From Beijerinckiaceae bacterium (GTDB lineage: Bacteria; Pseudomonadota; Alphaproteobacteria; Rhizobiales; Beijerinckiaceae): a stretch of DNA of 64,000 nucleotides. The DNA lies in contig CP024846.1 of assembly GCA_004564215.1 (NCBI GenBank), forward strand, positions 558,001 to 622,000, given 5' to 3'. The notes under the pieces are model-generated. The model was not told the origin of the DNA. It did no database searches and saw only the letters and a program-made list of their open reading frames with translations. How positions within the stretch are numbered: the first letter of the stretch is position 1; every line of letters starts with the position of its first letter. The position numbers were made by a program, and so were the translations under genes. Shown in pieces: positions 36,985 through 47,462 of the stretch.

Positions 36985-38187
36985 CTAAAGGTTGGAGGCT
37001 CCGCTTTTGCCGGCGCCCTGCCCCCCGGTCTCTGCTGCATTGACCTGCCGCGGTGAGACTTTTTGGCCGGGAACGGCACGTTGCGTTCCGCCGACGACGA
37101 TCAAATCGCCGGGGGCGATCCCGCTGTCTATGGCCCGCAAGCCATCGTCCTGCAAGGGCCCGGTTTTCACCTGCCGCTGCTCCACGATGTCGTCCTGTCC
37201 GACCACCAACAGATAGCTGCCCTGCTGCGAGGTGCCGATCGCCGTGTCGGCGACAAACAGCGCCTTGTCCCTTTGGTCGATCGGCACGCGGATGCGCACA
37301 AACAGGCCGGGGAGCAACAGATCGTCTTTGTTGTTGAAAATCCCGCGGACCATCAAAGTGCCGGTCGCCGGATCGACTTGCGGGGATACGTAATCGAGAT
37401 GACCCTTGTGGGGATAGCCGGTTTCCGACTGCAGTCCCAGCTCCACCGGCACCTCGGTGATGTCGATGGCTTTGCCGCCTTCCTCGCGCCGCCTCTCCTT
37501 GACGGTAAGGACCTGTGCCTCGCTGACATTGAAATAGGCGTAGATCGGGTCGACTTGAACAATCATCGCAAGCGGCGTCGGCCCGCTGACGCCGACCAGC
37601 GCTCCCACATCGACCAAATGATTGGTCACGACGCCATCGAACGGTGCGGTCACTTCCGTGTAACCGAAGTTGATGCTGGCCGTCTCCACCCCCGCTTTCG
37701 CGCCGTCGACTCCCGCCAGCGCCTGATCAAGTTTTGCCTTGGCGTCTTCGACCGCGGACACCGAGGCCACAGCCTGTTTTCCCAGCGCGGATTTCCGCCC
37801 AAATTCCTGTTGCGCCTGGAGCAGAATGGCCTGCTGGGCGGCGAGCGTGGCCTTCGCCTGATCAAGAGCTGCGGCATAAGTATCGCGTTCAATGCCGAAC
37901 AGCCTTTGCCCTTTGCTGACCTTGGCGCCGTCTTTGTAGGTTTGCTCGGTGAGGAAGCCCTGGATACGTGCGTTAAGGGTGACCGATTTGAAGGCTTGGG
38001 TGTTGCCGGTCAGTTCGAAATAAAGCGTCAGCGGCCGCTCGACCGGCGGAGCGACGGTGACCTTGGCGGGCGGTGGCGGAACATAGGCGTTATGCTTGTC
38101 GCATCCGGCGACGCCGAGAGCCAGACCACAGGCAAGAGCTCCCGCGGCGGCGGTCCAGGTCTGCGATAAGAGTCTTGGCCGCTGCAT
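36985..38187 (-). CDS. RND efflux periplasmic adaptor (AcrA/MexA family)
   Basis: A 400-residue membrane-fusion protein linking the permease to an outer-membrane channel. It has a lipoprotein signal (ALACGLALGVAGC, lipobox VAGC), the lipoyl half RIQGFLTEQTYKDGAKVSKG, a coiled-coil hairpin (ALDQAKATLAAQQAILLQAQ onward), VTAPFDGVVTNHLVDVGALV, and the beta-barrel YPHKGHLDYVSPQVDPATGT. ATG at 38187 has GGGAG five bases upstream; an in-frame TTG at 38199 is less likely. It forms an operon with the permease and sits downstream of a terminator that closes lon. Confidence 0.93.
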   Translation of the reverse strand: MQRPRLLSQTWTAAAGALACGLALGVAGCDKHNAYVPPPPAKVTVAPPVERPLTLYFELTGNTQAFKSVTLNARIQGFLTEQTYKDGAKVSKGQRLFGIERDTYAAALDQAKATLAAQQAILLQAQQEFGRKSALGKQAVASVSAVEDAKAKLDQALAGVDGAKAGVETASINFGYTEVTAPFDGVVTNHLVDVGALVGVSGPTPLAMIVQVDPIYAYFNVSEAQVLTVKERRREEGGKAIDITEVPVELGLQSETGYPHKGHLDYVSPQVDPATGTLMVRGIFNNKDDLLLPGLFVRIRVPIDQRDKALFVADTAIGTSQQGSYLLVVGQDDIVEQRQVKTGPLQDDGLRAIDSGIAPGDLIVVGGTQRAVPGQKVSPRQVNAAETGGQGAGKSGASNL

Positions 38188-38366
38188 GAACGCTCCCAAA
38201 TCCGCTCTGTTGGCGGAGCCGATCCGCGGCGTGTCCGACGGCTCGCCGACAAGAGCTTCTACCGAATCAGATGAAATCTTTGCGAATCGATAAGACAGAG
38301 TTGACGGAAACGTCGCCCGCTATTTAACGCCTTCAAAAATTGCATAAGCCGAAAATAGCGCAAGGA

Positions 38367-38397
38367 AAAGGCCGCGTACCTTTCGGCCGCGGCCTTT
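38367..38397. terminator. Bidirectional intrinsic terminator after lon
   Basis: AAAGGCCGCG (38367-38376) and CGCGGCCTTT (38388-38397) make a 10-bp stem; both strands have T-rich 3' tails (TTTTCC on the minus strand). It lies 28 bases after the lon stop on the minus strand and separates lon from the efflux operon. Confidence 0.8.
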
Positions 38398-38424
38398 ATC
38401 TCTGACTAGGCTGGTTGTCCTCGA

Positions 38425-40842
38425 CTAATGGGCGATCGCGCCGGGAGTTTCCTCCTCCGTAGCAAGCGGCGCCACGGCCTTTGCGTCCTCTTCCCAGACG
38501 ATCGGCTTCGGTTGACGTATCAAGGCGTAACGCAAGACTTCATCCATACGGGCTACCGGGACGATTTCCAGCGCATTCTTCACCGAGTTCGGAATCTCAG
38601 CGAGATCCTTGGCGTTTTCCTCAGGGATCAGGACCATCTTCAGGCCACCGCGCAAAGCGGCCAAAAGCTTCTCCTTCAACCCGCCAATCGGAAGGACCCG
38701 ACCGCGCAAGGTGATCTCGCCGGTCATCGCGATATCCCGCCTGATCGGAATGCCCGTCATGATCGACACGATGGCGGTTGCCATGGCGACGCCGGCCGAG
38801 GGACCGTCCTTGGGAGTAGCGCCCTCGGGAACGTGGACATGGATGTCACGCCGGTCGAAGACCGGAGGCTCGATGCCAAAATCGACGGCCCGCGAGCGGA
38901 CATAGGACGCCGCCGCCGAGATCGATTCCTTCATGACATCGCGCAGATTTCCGGTCACCGTCATGCGGCCCTTGCCGGGCATCATCACGCCTTCGATGGT
39001 CAGCAACTCGCCGCCGACTTCCGTCCAGGCCAGACCGGTCACGACACCAACCTGATCCTCGGTTTCGGCCTCGCCGTAGCGGAACTTCGGCACGCCGAGG
39101 AAATCGGGCAGATTCTGCTCGGTAACCGCGACTTGCTTCGTCTCGCCCGTGAGGATCTGCTTGACCGCCTTCCGCGCCAGCTTGGACAGTTCGCGCTCGA
39201 GGTTGCGGACCCCCGCCTCACGTGTGTAGCGCCGGATCAGCAGGATCAGGCCGGCATCGTCGATCGACCACTCCTTGAGCGCGAGACCGTGTTTCTTGAG
39301 CCCCGCCGGGATCAAATGGCGACGCGCGATCTCGACCTTTTCGTCCTCGGTGTATCCGGCGATGCGGATAATCTCCATACGATCCATCAACGGCGCCGGA
39401 ATATTCAACGTATTCGCGGTCGTGACGAACATCACGTTCGACAGATCATAGTCGACTTCGAGATAGTGATCGTTGAAGCAGTGATTCTGCTCCGGATCGA
39501 GAACTTCAAGAAGCGCCGACGAAGGATCGCCCCGGAAATCCATTCCCATCTTATCGATCTCATCGAGCAAGAAGAGCGGATTGGAGCTCTTGGCCTTGCG
39601 CATCGACTGAATGATCTTGCCGGGCATGGAGCCAATATAGGTGCGCCGATGCCCGCGGATTTCAGCCTCGTCGCGCACGCCGCCGAGCGACATCCGGACG
39701 AATTCACGTCCGGTCGCCTTGGCGATCGATTTACCGAGCGAAGTCTTGCCGACGCCGGGAGGACCGACGAGGCAGAGGATGGGCCCGGTCAACTTATTGG
39801 CCCGGCTTTGAACCGCAAGATATTCGACGATCCGTTCCTTGACCTTTTCGAGACCAAAATGCTCGCTATCGAGCACGTTCTCGGCAATCGTCAGATCTTT
39901 CTTGATCTTCGAGCGCTTGTTCCACGGAATCGTCAGCAGCCAGTCGAGGTAATTGCGCACGACGGTGGCTTCCGCCGACATCGGCGACATCTGGCGCAGC
40001 TTCTTCAGTTCCGCGGTCGCCTTGTCGCGCGCTTCCTTCGAAAGCTTGGTCGTCTTGATCCGTTCCTCGATTTCGGCAAGATCGTCCTTGCCGTCCTCAT
40101 CGCCGAGTTCCTTCTGAATAGCCTTCATCTGCTCATTCAGATAATACTCGCGCTGGGTCTTCTCCATCTGCCGCTTGACACGGGTGCGGATGCGTTTTTC
40201 GACCTGCAGAACCGAGATCTCGCTCTCCATGAGGGCCAGACATTTTTCGAGTCTCTTGGCGATCGAAATGGTCTCGAGCACAGCCTGCTTGTCATTGATC
40301 TTGACCGCCAGATGGGAAGCGATGGTGTCGGCGAGCTTGGAATAATCGTCGATCTGGGTGACCGCGGCCACGACTTCCGGCGAGATCTTCTTGTTGAGCT
40401 TCACATAGCCTTCGAATTCGGCGACGACGGAACGCGCAAGCGCTTCGACCTCGACTTTGTCGACCGGCTCCTCAAGGACCGCTTCCGCATCGGCTTCGTA
40501 GAAATCATCCGTGCGGGTATAGCCCTGCACCTTGGCGCGCACCTGTCCTTCGACAAGCACCTTGACGGTCCCGTCAGGCAATTTCAAAAGCTGCAACACC
40601 GAAGCCAGCGTTCCGGTTGTGAAAATCGCTTCTGTCGCTGGATCGTCGTCGGCGGCCGTCATCTGCGTCGCGAGCAGAATAAGCTTGTCGGTTTTCATCA
40701 CCTCTTCGAGCGCGCGAATCGATTTCTCGCGGCCCACGAACAGCGGCACGATCATATGCGGAAACACCACAATGTCGCGCAACGGAAGCACGGGATAGCT
40801 TTCGGTCGTACCGGGGCGAACAGGTTCGCGTTTCTGGGTCAT
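38425..40842 (-). CDS. lon: ATP-dependent protease Lon
   Basis: Lon degrades misfolded and regulatory proteins in the cytosol as a hexamer. The 805-residue chain has the N-terminal substrate domain ([20 protein letters not shown]), a long coiled coil ([15 protein letters not shown]), the AAA+ module with Walker [13 protein letters not shown] and Walker [13 protein letters not shown], and the protease domain with the catalytic Ser in [17 protein letters not shown] and the Lys in [11 protein letters not shown]. It follows clpX by 143 bases on the same strand, a usual alphaproteobacterial order. hupB, which often follows lon, is absent here; a strong terminator comes next. Confidence 0.97.
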   Translation of the reverse strand: MTQKREPVRPGTTESYPVLPLRDIVVFPHMIVPLFVGREKSIRALEEVMKTDKLILLATQMTAADDDPATEAIFTTGTLASVLQLLKLPDGTVKVLVEGQVRAKVQGYTRTDDFYEADAEAVLEEPVDKVEVEALARSVVAEFEGYVKLNKKISPEVVAAVTQIDDYSKLADTIASHLAVKINDKQAVLETISIAKRLEKCLALMESEISVLQVEKRIRTRVKRQMEKTQREYYLNEQMKAIQKELGDEDGKDDLAEIEERIKTTKLSKEARDKATAELKKLRQMSPMSAEATVVRNYLDWLLTIPWNKRSKIKKDLTIAENVLDSEHFGLEKVKERIVEYLAVQSRANKLTGPILCLVGPPGVGKTSLGKSIAKATGREFVRMSLGGVRDEAEIRGHRRTYIGSMPGKIIQSMRKAKSSNPLFLLDEIDKMGMDFRGDPSSALLEVLDPEQNHCFNDHYLEVDYDLSNVMFVTTANTLNIPAPLMDRMEIIRIAGYTEDEKVEIARRHLIPAGLKKHGLALKEWSIDDAGLILLIRRYTREAGVRNLERELSKLARKAVKQILTGETKQVAVTEQNLPDFLGVPKFRYGEAETEDQVGVVTGLAWTEVGGELLTIEGVMMPGKGRMTVTGNLRDVMKESISAAASYVRSRAVDFGIEPPVFDRRDIHVHVPEGATPKDGPSAGVAMATAIVSIMTGIPIRRDIAMTGEITLRGRVLPIGGLKEKLLAALRGGLKMVLIPEENAKDLAEIPNSVKNALEIVPVARMDEVLRYALIRQPKPIVWEEDAKAVAPLATEEETPGAIAH

Positions 40843-40985
40843 TTCATCGTCCTATTCGTCGAGACTACGGAGCAATATTGCTGAGATGGCAGCGCGGCTC
40901 TTGAGTTTCAAGAAGTCCTTGTCAGGACCGCGTTGCCTTTTATGACGCAGACGGCTTACAGCTCGTAGAGATCGCGGACCAAGGC

Positions 40986-42251
40986 TCAAGCGCTCGTGCC
41001 ACTCTTTTCGCTTCGTTCCGCATAGATGTAGAGTGGGCGGGATTTGCCCTCGACCACGTCGGGGCCGATAACAACTTGTTCGACGCTGTCGAGGCCGGGA
41101 AGATCGAACATGGTGTCGAGCAGAATGCCTTCCATGATGGAGCGCAAGCCGCGGGCGCCGGTGCGCCGCTCGATGGCCTTTTTGGCGACGACGTTGAGGG
41201 CCTCGTCCTGGAAAGTAAGCTCGGTGTTCTCCATTTCGAACAAGCGCTGATATTGCTTGACGAGCGCGTTCTTGGGCTCGGTGAGGATTTTCTTCAGGGC
41301 GTCCTCATCGAGATCCTCAAGCGTCGCGATGACCGGCAATCTGCCCACGAATTCGGGGATCAGCCCGAATTTCAGCAAATCCTCCGGTTCAACTCTCCGC
41401 AGGATCTCGCCGGTTCTGCGATCGTCGGGTGACTGCACGATCGCGCCAAAACCGATCGAAGTGCTTTTTCCGCGTGTCGAAATGATTTTCTCGAGCCCGG
41501 CGAAGGCGCCGCCGCAGATGAACAGAATATTTGTCGTATCGACCTGCAAGAATTCCTGCTGCGGGTGTTTGCGCCCACCCTGCGGCGGCACCGACGCGAC
41601 CGTGCCTTCCATGATCTTCAAAAGCGCCTGCTGGACGCCTTCGCCGGACACGTCGCGGGTGATCGAAGGATTGTCGGACTTGCGGGAAATCTTGTCGATT
41701 TCATCGATGTAGACGATCCCGCGCTGCGCCCGCTCGACGTTATAATCGGAGGCCTGAAGCAGTTTCAAAATGATGTTTTCAACATCCTCACCCACATAGC
41801 CGGCTTCGGTGAGCGTCGTGGCGTCCGCCATGGTGAAGGGCACGTCGAGAATCCGCGCCAAGGTCTGCGCGAGCAGGGTCTTGCCCGACCCGGTCGGCCC
41901 GATCAGAAGAATATTCGATTTCGCCAGCTCGACGTCATTGTGTTTGGTCGCGTGGTTGAGGCGCTTGTAGTGATTATGTACGGCGACCGACAAGACACGC
42001 TTGGCCTGCGGCTGGCCGATCACATAATCGTCCAGGACTTTGCAGATTTCCTTGGGTGTCGGAATGCCGTCCCGGCTCTTCACCAGGGAGGACTTGTTTT
42101 CCTCCCGGATGATGTCCATGCATAGTTCGACGCATTCGTCGCAGATAAACACGGTCGGCCCGGCAATGAGCTTGCGGACCTCATGCTGGCTCTTGCCGCA
42201 AAATGAGCAATAGAGCGTGTTTTTCGAGTCGCTGCCGCCGACCTTAGTCAT
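40986..42251 (-). CDS. clpX: ClpX, ATP-dependent Clp protease ATP-binding subunit
   Basis: ClpX unfolds tagged proteins and feeds them to ClpP. The 421-residue protein has the N-terminal zinc-binding domain ([18 protein letters not shown], then [11 protein letters not shown]), Walker [15 protein letters not shown], pore loop GYVGEDVEN, Walker [11 protein letters not shown], the sensor/IGF region and GFGAIVQ, where ClpX has the ClpP-binding IGF-type loop. It is followed by lon and preceded by clpP after a 472-base gap. Start ATG at 42251. Confidence 0.97.
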   Translation of the reverse strand: MTKVGGSDSKNTLYCSFCGKSQHEVRKLIAGPTVFICDECVELCMDIIREENKSSLVKSRDGIPTPKEICKVLDDYVIGQPQAKRVLSVAVHNHYKRLNHATKHNDVELAKSNILLIGPTGSGKTLLAQTLARILDVPFTMADATTLTEAGYVGEDVENIILKLLQASDYNVERAQRGIVYIDEIDKISRKSDNPSITRDVSGEGVQQALLKIMEGTVASVPPQGGRKHPQQEFLQVDTTNILFICGGAFAGLEKIISTRGKSTSIGFGAIVQSPDDRRTGEILRRVEPEDLLKFGLIPEFVGRLPVIATLEDLDEDALKKILTEPKNALVKQYQRLFEMENTELTFQDEALNVVAKKAIERRTGARGLRSIMEGILLDTMFDLPGLDSVEQVVIGPDVVEGKSRPLYIYAERSEKSGTSA

Positions 42252-42723
42252 GGAAAGTCTCCGTATTGGCCGAAGCCATGTGCTGCTAACTCCGGTCGGT
42301 GTCGTTGGCTGAAGTATGCTGCTTCCGCCACAGGCTGGCGGAGACGCATGAACCCGCCAAGAATGCCCACCGCAAACTCTATCCTAGTCCTGCTTTCCTT
42401 CAAACCATGCCCCGACCGCAGGCCGTTACTTTCCAATGTGTTGTTTCGCTTGCCGCCACTCGACTTGTTAAGTCCGGTGCCATTCATCACCGGCTTTCGC
42501 CGCGAGTCTAGCATCAACCTAACCATACGTTCCCACATTGGTTGCGCCAAATCGCACACGAAAGAAAATATAAGCAATTTACGTACCAATACAATCCTTC
42601 GTTCTTTGTCCGTTTCCTGACTTGGCCTACGCCGCTGCCCTTAAGCCTTCAGCCCGTTAAAGACCGATTCTCGATGCTGCCCGCTGTCCATTAATAAACA
42701 GGCAAAAACCCGCTTCGATAGAC
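42252..42723. other. Long clpP-clpX spacer, no gene recognised
   Basis: About 470 bases, longer than usual between clpP and clpX. Short overlapping open frames on both strands look random. It probably holds a clpX promoter; I see no perfect hairpin. Confidence 0.4.
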
Positions 42724-43368
42724 CTATTTGCTCTCCGGCAGCGGAAGGTCGTCCGGCCGCTTGACGATGACATGGTCGACGATGCCGAACTCCTTTGCAT
42801 CGTCGGCGGACATGAAATGGTCGCGGTCGAGGGTTTTCTCGATCGTTTCGTAATCGCGGCCGGTGTGTTTCACGTAGATCTCGTTCAGCCGCTTCTTGAT
42901 TTTCATAATGTCTTCGGCGTGCCGAAGAATATCGGAAGCCTGACCTTGGAATCCGCCGGACGGCTGATGCACCATGATCCGTGCATTCGGCAAGGCGTAG
43001 CGCATGTTCTCCGCGCCGGCGCACAACAGAAGCGAGCCCATCGAGGCAGCCTGGCCGACGCAAAGGGTCGACACCTTCGGCCGAATGAATTGAATCGTAT
43101 CGTAGATCGCAAGGCCCGCCGTCACGACGCCGCCCGGCGAGTTGATATACATCGAGATTTCCTTCTTGGGGTTTTCCGCCTCCAGGAACAAAAGCTCGGC
43201 GATAATCACGGAGGCCATATGGTCCTCGACGGGTCCCGTCAGGAAAATCAGCCTTTCGCGCAGCAGCCGCGAATAGATATCGAAACCCCGCTCGCCGCGG
43301 CTGGTGTTCTCGATGACCTGGGGAATCAGGTAATTGTCATAGATTTCAATCGGATCGCGATCGCGCAT
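42724..43368 (-). CDS. clpP: ClpP, ATP-dependent Clp protease proteolytic subunit
   Basis: ClpP is the serine peptidase barrel of the Clp system. The 214-residue protein from ATG 43368 ([20 protein letters not shown]) has [38 protein letters not shown], the nucleophile Ser in [15 protein letters not shown], the His in [17 protein letters not shown] and the Asp in [15 protein letters not shown]. The triad is complete. A 171-base gap separates it from tig upstream; it is followed by clpX. Other in-frame ATG at 43401 would add 11 residues without conserved sequence. Confidence 0.97.
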   Translation of the reverse strand: MRDRDPIEIYDNYLIPQVIENTSRGERGFDIYSRLLRERLIFLTGPVEDHMASVIIAELLFLEAENPKKEISMYINSPGGVVTAGLAIYDTIQFIRPKVSTLCVGQAASMGSLLLCAGAENMRYALPNARIMVHQPSGGFQGQASDILRHAEDIMKIKKRLNEIYVKHTGRDYETIEKTLDRDHFMSADDAKEFGIVDHVIVKRPDDLPLPESK

Positions 43369-43542
43369 GGCGCAGTCTTTCCTGGTAAGGATCTCGTCCA
43401 AGACGGGCCGGCATCACCTGGCAGGCCCAGCGGGCGAGATGTCTGAGGTACCCCTTGGTTTGAAAAGATAGCATATTGCAGGTGGCGGGCCAGAAAACCT
43501 TACCCACTGGTAAACTTGGTGGAGCGCGGTCGCCTCGGCGGC

Positions 43543-44925
43543 TCATTTTTCGCTGTCGACCGCGGCCTCCTCATCTTCCTCCGCGCTGGCCGCCTTCAGG
43601 AGCTCCTCCTTGGAGACCTTTTTATCGGTCACCTTGACCTGAGCGATAATGTGATCGACGACTTTTTCCTCAAACAAGGGAGCCCTGATTTCGGCCAAAG
43701 CCTGGGGGTTCTTTCGGTAATAGTCCCAAACGACCTGTTCCTGACCGGGGAAAGCCCGCGCCCGCTGAGCCAGAGCCTGGCTGACTTCCTCGTCCGAGAC
43801 TTTGATCTCCGCCTTGTCGCCGACTTCGGCCAATAGCAAACCAAGCCGCACCCGGCGTTCGGCTATTTTTTGATATTCAGCCCGCGCCGCTACTTCGGTC
43901 GTGCCCTCGTCTTCATAGCTGCGCCCGCTCCGGCGTTGTTCGGCTTCAACCTTCCGCCAGACCGTTTCGAACTCCTGGGTGACCAATCCCTCGGGCACTT
44001 CGAATACATATTTGTTGTCGAGAGCATCGAGGAGATCGCGCTTCCATTTGCCGCGCGAGGCCGCAAGGTGGTCGCGTTCGATGTTTGCGCGAACGGTCTC
44101 CTTCAACTTGCCTAGATCTTCCAAGCCGAAGCCTTTGGCGAAGGCATCATCGATCGTAATTTCGCCGGGTGCCGCCGCCGCCTTGAGCGTCACATCGAAG
44201 GTCGCCTCCTTGCCCGCGAGCTTGGCGGCGCTGTAATCCTCCGGAAAAGTCACGGCAATCGTCCGGCTTTCGCCGATCTTCATGCCTTCGACTTGCGATT
44301 CGAAGCCGGGAAGAAAGCTGCCCGAACCCAGCACGACATCGATATTTTCGCCGGCACCCCCCTCGAAGGCTTCACCGTCGATCTTGCCGACAAAGTCCAA
44401 TGTGACCTTGTCCCCGTTTTCTGCAAGGGCTTCCCCCTCTTTGGGCGTGTAGGCCCGATTTTGTTCGGCAAGCCGGTTCATGACCAGATCGACCTCGCTG
44501 TCGGGAACATCGACGATCAGCCGTTCGATGGCGATCTCTTCGAACCCGCCCAACTCGATCTTCGGCAAGACTTCGAGCGCGACCGTGAAGGCGAAATCGG
44601 CCTGCGCTTCAAACACTTTTTCGATTTCGTCCTTGTCGCCGCCCAAATCGATCTTGGGCTCCGTGGCGAGCCGCAGCTGATTGTCTTCGACAATCTTGCG
44701 ATTGGCTTCGTTGACGGCGTCCTGGACAACTTCCGCCATGATCGAGCGGCCGTAGAGCCGCTTCAAATGCGAAACCGGAACTTTGCCCGGCCGAAACCCA
44801 TCGATCCGAGCCTTGGCCCTGACCTCGGCGAGCTGACCTTCGACGCGCTCCGCCAGATCGGTGGCGGGAATCACCACCTTGAATTCCCGCTTGAGGCCCT
44901 GCGAGAGGGTTTCCGTAACCTGCAT
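43543..44925 (-). CDS. tig: Trigger factor
   Basis: Trigger factor binds the ribosome exit tunnel and holds nascent chains; it also has peptidyl-prolyl isomerase activity. The 460-residue chain shows the N-terminal ribosome-binding domain with [17 protein letters not shown], the FKBP domain [20 protein letters not shown] to [20 protein letters not shown], and the helical C-terminal arms with [20 protein letters not shown]. The acidic end [12 protein letters not shown] is typical. It opens the tig-clpP-clpX-lon run. Upstream lies a degenerate repeat copy. Confidence 0.97.
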   Translation of the reverse strand: MQVTETLSQGLKREFKVVIPATDLAERVEGQLAEVRAKARIDGFRPGKVPVSHLKRLYGRSIMAEVVQDAVNEANRKIVEDNQLRLATEPKIDLGGDKDEIEKVFEAQADFAFTVALEVLPKIELGGFEEIAIERLIVDVPDSEVDLVMNRLAEQNRAYTPKEGEALAENGDKVTLDFVGKIDGEAFEGGAGENIDVVLGSGSFLPGFESQVEGMKIGESRTIAVTFPEDYSAAKLAGKEATFDVTLKAAAAPGEITIDDAFAKGFGLEDLGKLKETVRANIERDHLAASRGKWKRDLLDALDNKYVFEVPEGLVTQEFETVWRKVEAEQRRSGRSYEDEGTTEVAARAEYQKIAERRVRLGLLLAEVGDKAEIKVSDEEVSQALAQRARAFPGQEQVVWDYYRKNPQALAEIRAPLFEEKVVDHIIAQVKVTDKKVSKEELLKAASAEEDEEAAVDSEK

Positions 44926-44952
44926 CTTACTAAACCTTTTTTGACTGCGTCG

Positions 44953-45046
44953 CCTTAGAGCAGGTCCTTAAAAAAGTTACCAGACTTTTCGACAAGAACC
45001 CGCCGCAACTGTTTGATTTCAACCGAGTCCTTGAACCTCAAATGAG
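44953..45046. repeat. Degenerate copy of the 118-bp repeat
   Basis: TTAGAGCAGGTCCTTAAAAA, AGTTACCAGACTTTTCGACA and AACCGAGTCCTTGAACCT run parallel to the repeats at 3286 and 7381 but with many changes and without the CTAG ends. Probably an old, decayed member upstream of tig. Confidence 0.45.
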
Positions 45047-45165
45047 GCCATCCGACCGCGATATACAAGACCTAACTTTCACTTTGAGAGGGGCTCGGCT
45101 GGCGAGGCGCGGCCGTTTTGCCGGTTGATCGTCGACCCCACGCTCCCGGAGACCGCTCAAAGATT

Positions 45166-45250
45166 TGGTGCGGGCGGAGGGACTCGAACCCCCACGATTT
45201 TCACCACCGGAACCTAAATCCGGCGCGTCTACCAGTTCCGCCACGCCCGC
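45166..45250 (-). tRNA. tRNA-Leu (TAG)
   Basis: Minus-strand class II tRNA: acceptor GCGGGCG, TGGCGGAACTGGTAGACGC D-arm, anticodon stem-loop CCGGATTTAGGTTCCGG with anticodon TAG, a variable arm GGTGGTGAAAATCGTG, GGTTCGAGT T-loop, CGCCCGC, A73 and encoded CCA. 85 bases. Confidence 0.95.
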
Positions 45251-45680
45251 CACATATTTCAAAGGCTTAAGGTTCAAGCCGCGCCTCCCGCAGCCAGGTC
45301 GCGGAGCTAACGCTCCTCCAGCGGCGCTCTCAACCACCCCAAGGCACGCTACGAAGTTAATTTTGGATGACGGCTGTATATCGGTCTGCTCTCGATACCT
45401 CAAGCTCTCCTGAGCAGGTATTTTCCAAGATCATCCGATGGGGTCTGGGCGATAAATCTGACACGACAAAGCCGCTCGGAGAAATGAGCGGTGGCCGCCT
45501 GCTGATGAAGTTGCGAGACGAGAGACTTCAGGGCGAGGGAAGCCTTGTCGAAGGGATGACCGGCAGCCACCGCTTTTACGGCTTCCGGGCAAACTACCCC
45601 CAGACTTCCTGGCGGTATTTGCCGTAGTTGGATTGGCCTCCGGACTACACGTTCCGGGTGCCGCTTGGCCGTCGGTGCAA
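45251..45680. other. Spacer with an unsupported 86-codon plus-strand frame
   Basis: About 430 bases after tRNA-Leu. An open frame at 45367-45627 on the plus strand encodes a chain with GEMSGGRLLMKLRDERLQGE and YGFRANYPQTSWRYLP, compositionally plausible but with no family I recognise; it could be a gene fragment. Treated as unassigned. Confidence 0.3.
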
Positions 45681-46151
45681 TTAAGACGACGAAACGCTGA
45701 TATGGCTCGACTCGTTCTGGCTCAAGCTGGAGGCGGAAGTTCCGACGGGTTCTATCGAAACGACTTCAAAAATATGGAACTCGCTTTCCTCCCGGATCGA
45801 AACATGGTCTCCCAAAATGAACCGGTCGGTAATGAAGTCGTGGCTGGTCGCGTTTTCGGAATGATCGCCCTCGAATTGGAAGGCCCAGCTGCGACCGGAT
45901 TTCCTCAGCAAATGGGCAGTTTCGACCGCCGCGGCCGGCCTAAGGCGAATAATCCCACAAAACTCATGATAAAGGCGCCACAAAACGCTATCGATTCTTC
46001 CGTTGCCATCGATGGGCGCGATAAGAATGTATCCAATGGATTGAGCGCGCTGCCGCCGGCCTCTGTCGCTTGCAGGCTCCAGCCGAATGCGCAGAAAACT
46101 TGCAGGAAGTTCTGCCCAGGTGATTTTTGCGATTTGGGCCAATCGTTGCAT
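45681..46151 (-). CDS. Hypothetical protein
   Basis: A 156-residue protein with no family I recognise. The N-terminal half is basic and helical (MQRLAQIAKITWAELPASFL, then GRRQRAQSI), the middle has GNGRIDSVLWRLYHEFCGII, and the C-terminal part FILGDHVSIREESEFHIFEV is beta-like and reads as real protein rather than a shadow. No signal peptide or membrane helix is visible. An overlapping plus-strand frame at 45633-46169 has a poorer composition, so the minus strand is preferred. Neighbours give no functional hint. Confidence 0.5.
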   Translation of the reverse strand: MQRLAQIAKITWAELPASFLRIRLEPASDRGRRQRAQSIGYILIAPIDGNGRIDSVLWRLYHEFCGIIRLRPAAAVETAHLLRKSGRSWAFQFEGDHSENATSHDFITDRFILGDHVSIREESEFHIFEVVSIEPVGTSASSLSQNESSHISVSSS

Positions 46152-46328
46152 GTCGCCCTAGCTTGCTGAGAAATTAAAGACAAAATTCCGGTCGACGTTG
46201 AAGCTGATCTTAGAGCGATAAGTTTGAGCGCGCTGTGCGTTGAAACAGCGACCCAGCCCGCGAACGGAATAGGAGCTAAATTGCAGCAAGCGGCGACAGA
46301 TGAACAAAGTCTCGCTTTGCGTGCTCAG

Positions 46329-46751
46329 TCAGACCGGAGGTTCCCCACCCGACGATTTCCGAAGTTCTTGCGCCATCTCGCGCGCAAAAGAAGCGCAGCG
46401 ATGGTCGAATTTTTGAACAAAATCGGACCAGGGCGAGGCGTTTTCAAAGAACGCAGCGTAGGCCTGCAATTGCGCAGCCGCGATATCCTGTGGCTTAGCG
46501 CTTTGGTTGAGTCCAGCCAGCGAATGCCCTAATTCCCTCATCGCGGCGACATAGGGGACGGCCTGGCGGCTCAGGGCGTCGGCGTAGGCCTTCTGAATAT
46601 CCAACGCGAAATGTTGAAAACGCTTCACATTCTCATCGAGACCGTTGGTGCCCGGCGCCGGGAAGCCCGGCCACATCAGGAAGGTTAAGGACCGGTCCGA
46701 TCCTAATGGAGACGTGTGATCATTTGGATTTATCACGCTCATGGTTCCCAT
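46329..46751 (-). CDS. Helical hypothetical protein, possibly phasin-like
   Basis: A 140-residue protein. After a loop with a Trp-Pro turn (FLMWPGFPAPGTNGL), it is almost wholly helical: ENVKRFQHFALDIQKAYADA, LSRQAVPYVAAMRELGHSL, AKPQDIAAAQLQAYAAFFEN, then WSDFVQKFDHRCASFAREMA. The KPQDI-A-Q-A pattern and amphipathic helices resemble phasins, which coat polyhydroxyalkanoate granules, but the match is weak and no PHA gene is nearby. The start may be ATG at 46742 instead (MSVINPND). No neighbouring gene forms an obvious operon. Confidence 0.5.
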   Translation of the reverse strand: MGTMSVINPNDHTSPLGSDRSLTFLMWPGFPAPGTNGLDENVKRFQHFALDIQKAYADALSRQAVPYVAAMRELGHSLAGLNQSAKPQDIAAAQLQAYAAFFENASPWSDFVQKFDHRCASFAREMAQELRKSSGGEPPV

Positions 46752-46946
46752 CCAGAGGTTTCCGACGGGCCAAGTCGGATGTACCGCACCCGCTAATAGC
46801 CAAAGCCGATGTCAAACGTCATTGACGCAGATCAACAGGGCCGTTGATGGAGCGGTCTGTTGCCTTGCGCGGGGACAATAGACGCCCAAGATAGGGATAA
46901 GCCGTCTGGCTATAGGCGGCATGACATTCGCGGAGATCAGCAGACA

Positions 46947-47417
46947 ATGCAGGAAAATTTCCCTGACAAACCAGGTGTCATCGCCCTGCCCCCGGTGATC
47001 CTAGGCGGAGCCGTCGCGCTCGGATTAATTCTTAATTTTATTTGGCCGGCGAATTTCTTGCCCCGCGAGCTTGCCATTCCGCTCGGCATACTCATTGCCC
47101 TCGGCGCCGTTGGCCTCGCTTTTTTGGCGGTTCGAGAAATGCACGCCGCGAACACGCCCCTGGACGTCCGCAAAGCCTCGAAGGACATCGTATCATCCGG
47201 CATCTTTCGCTTCACTCGCAATCCGATTTATCTGGGAATGGTTGTTCTGTGCGTGGGCATTGCCTTTCTCATAAATTCCCTGTGGATACTTTGCCTTGCG
47301 GTGCCGCTTGCGTTTATTCTCCAAAAGGGTGTCATCGAACGGGAAGAGGCCTATCTCGAGCGAAAGTTCGGTGAAAAATATTTGCGCTATAAGGCGAGTG
47401 TCCGCCGTTGGCTATGA
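46947..47417 (+). CDS. Isoprenylcysteine carboxyl methyltransferase-like (ICMT/PEMT) membrane protein
   Basis: A 156-residue integral membrane protein of the ICMT/phospholipid methyltransferase family. Two membrane helices are followed by a REMHAANTPLDVRKASKDIV segment and the cofactor-binding SGIFRFTRNPIYLGMVVLCV motif (R-NP-Y-G), a further hydrophobic stretch and EREEAYLERKFGEKYLRYKA with the conserved E-E-L-F-Y pattern. The substrate of bacterial members is unknown. The multicopper-oxidase-like gene starts 45 bases downstream on the same strand, so they may be co-transcribed. Confidence 0.85.
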   Translation: MQENFPDKPGVIALPPVILGGAVALGLILNFIWPANFLPRELAIPLGILIALGAVGLAFLAVREMHAANTPLDVRKASKDIVSSGIFRFTRNPIYLGMVVLCVGIAFLINSLWILCLAVPLAFILQKGVIEREEAYLERKFGEKYLRYKASVRRWL

Positions 47418-47462
47418 CAGAGTCAGCGTGACCGCGACCTCCTGTTCACTTAAGGATTTTTG

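Noticed and set aside
38428..40884. An 818-codon plus-strand frame
   Set aside because: It is the complement of lon, with no recognisable family, and arises from the codon bias of lon.
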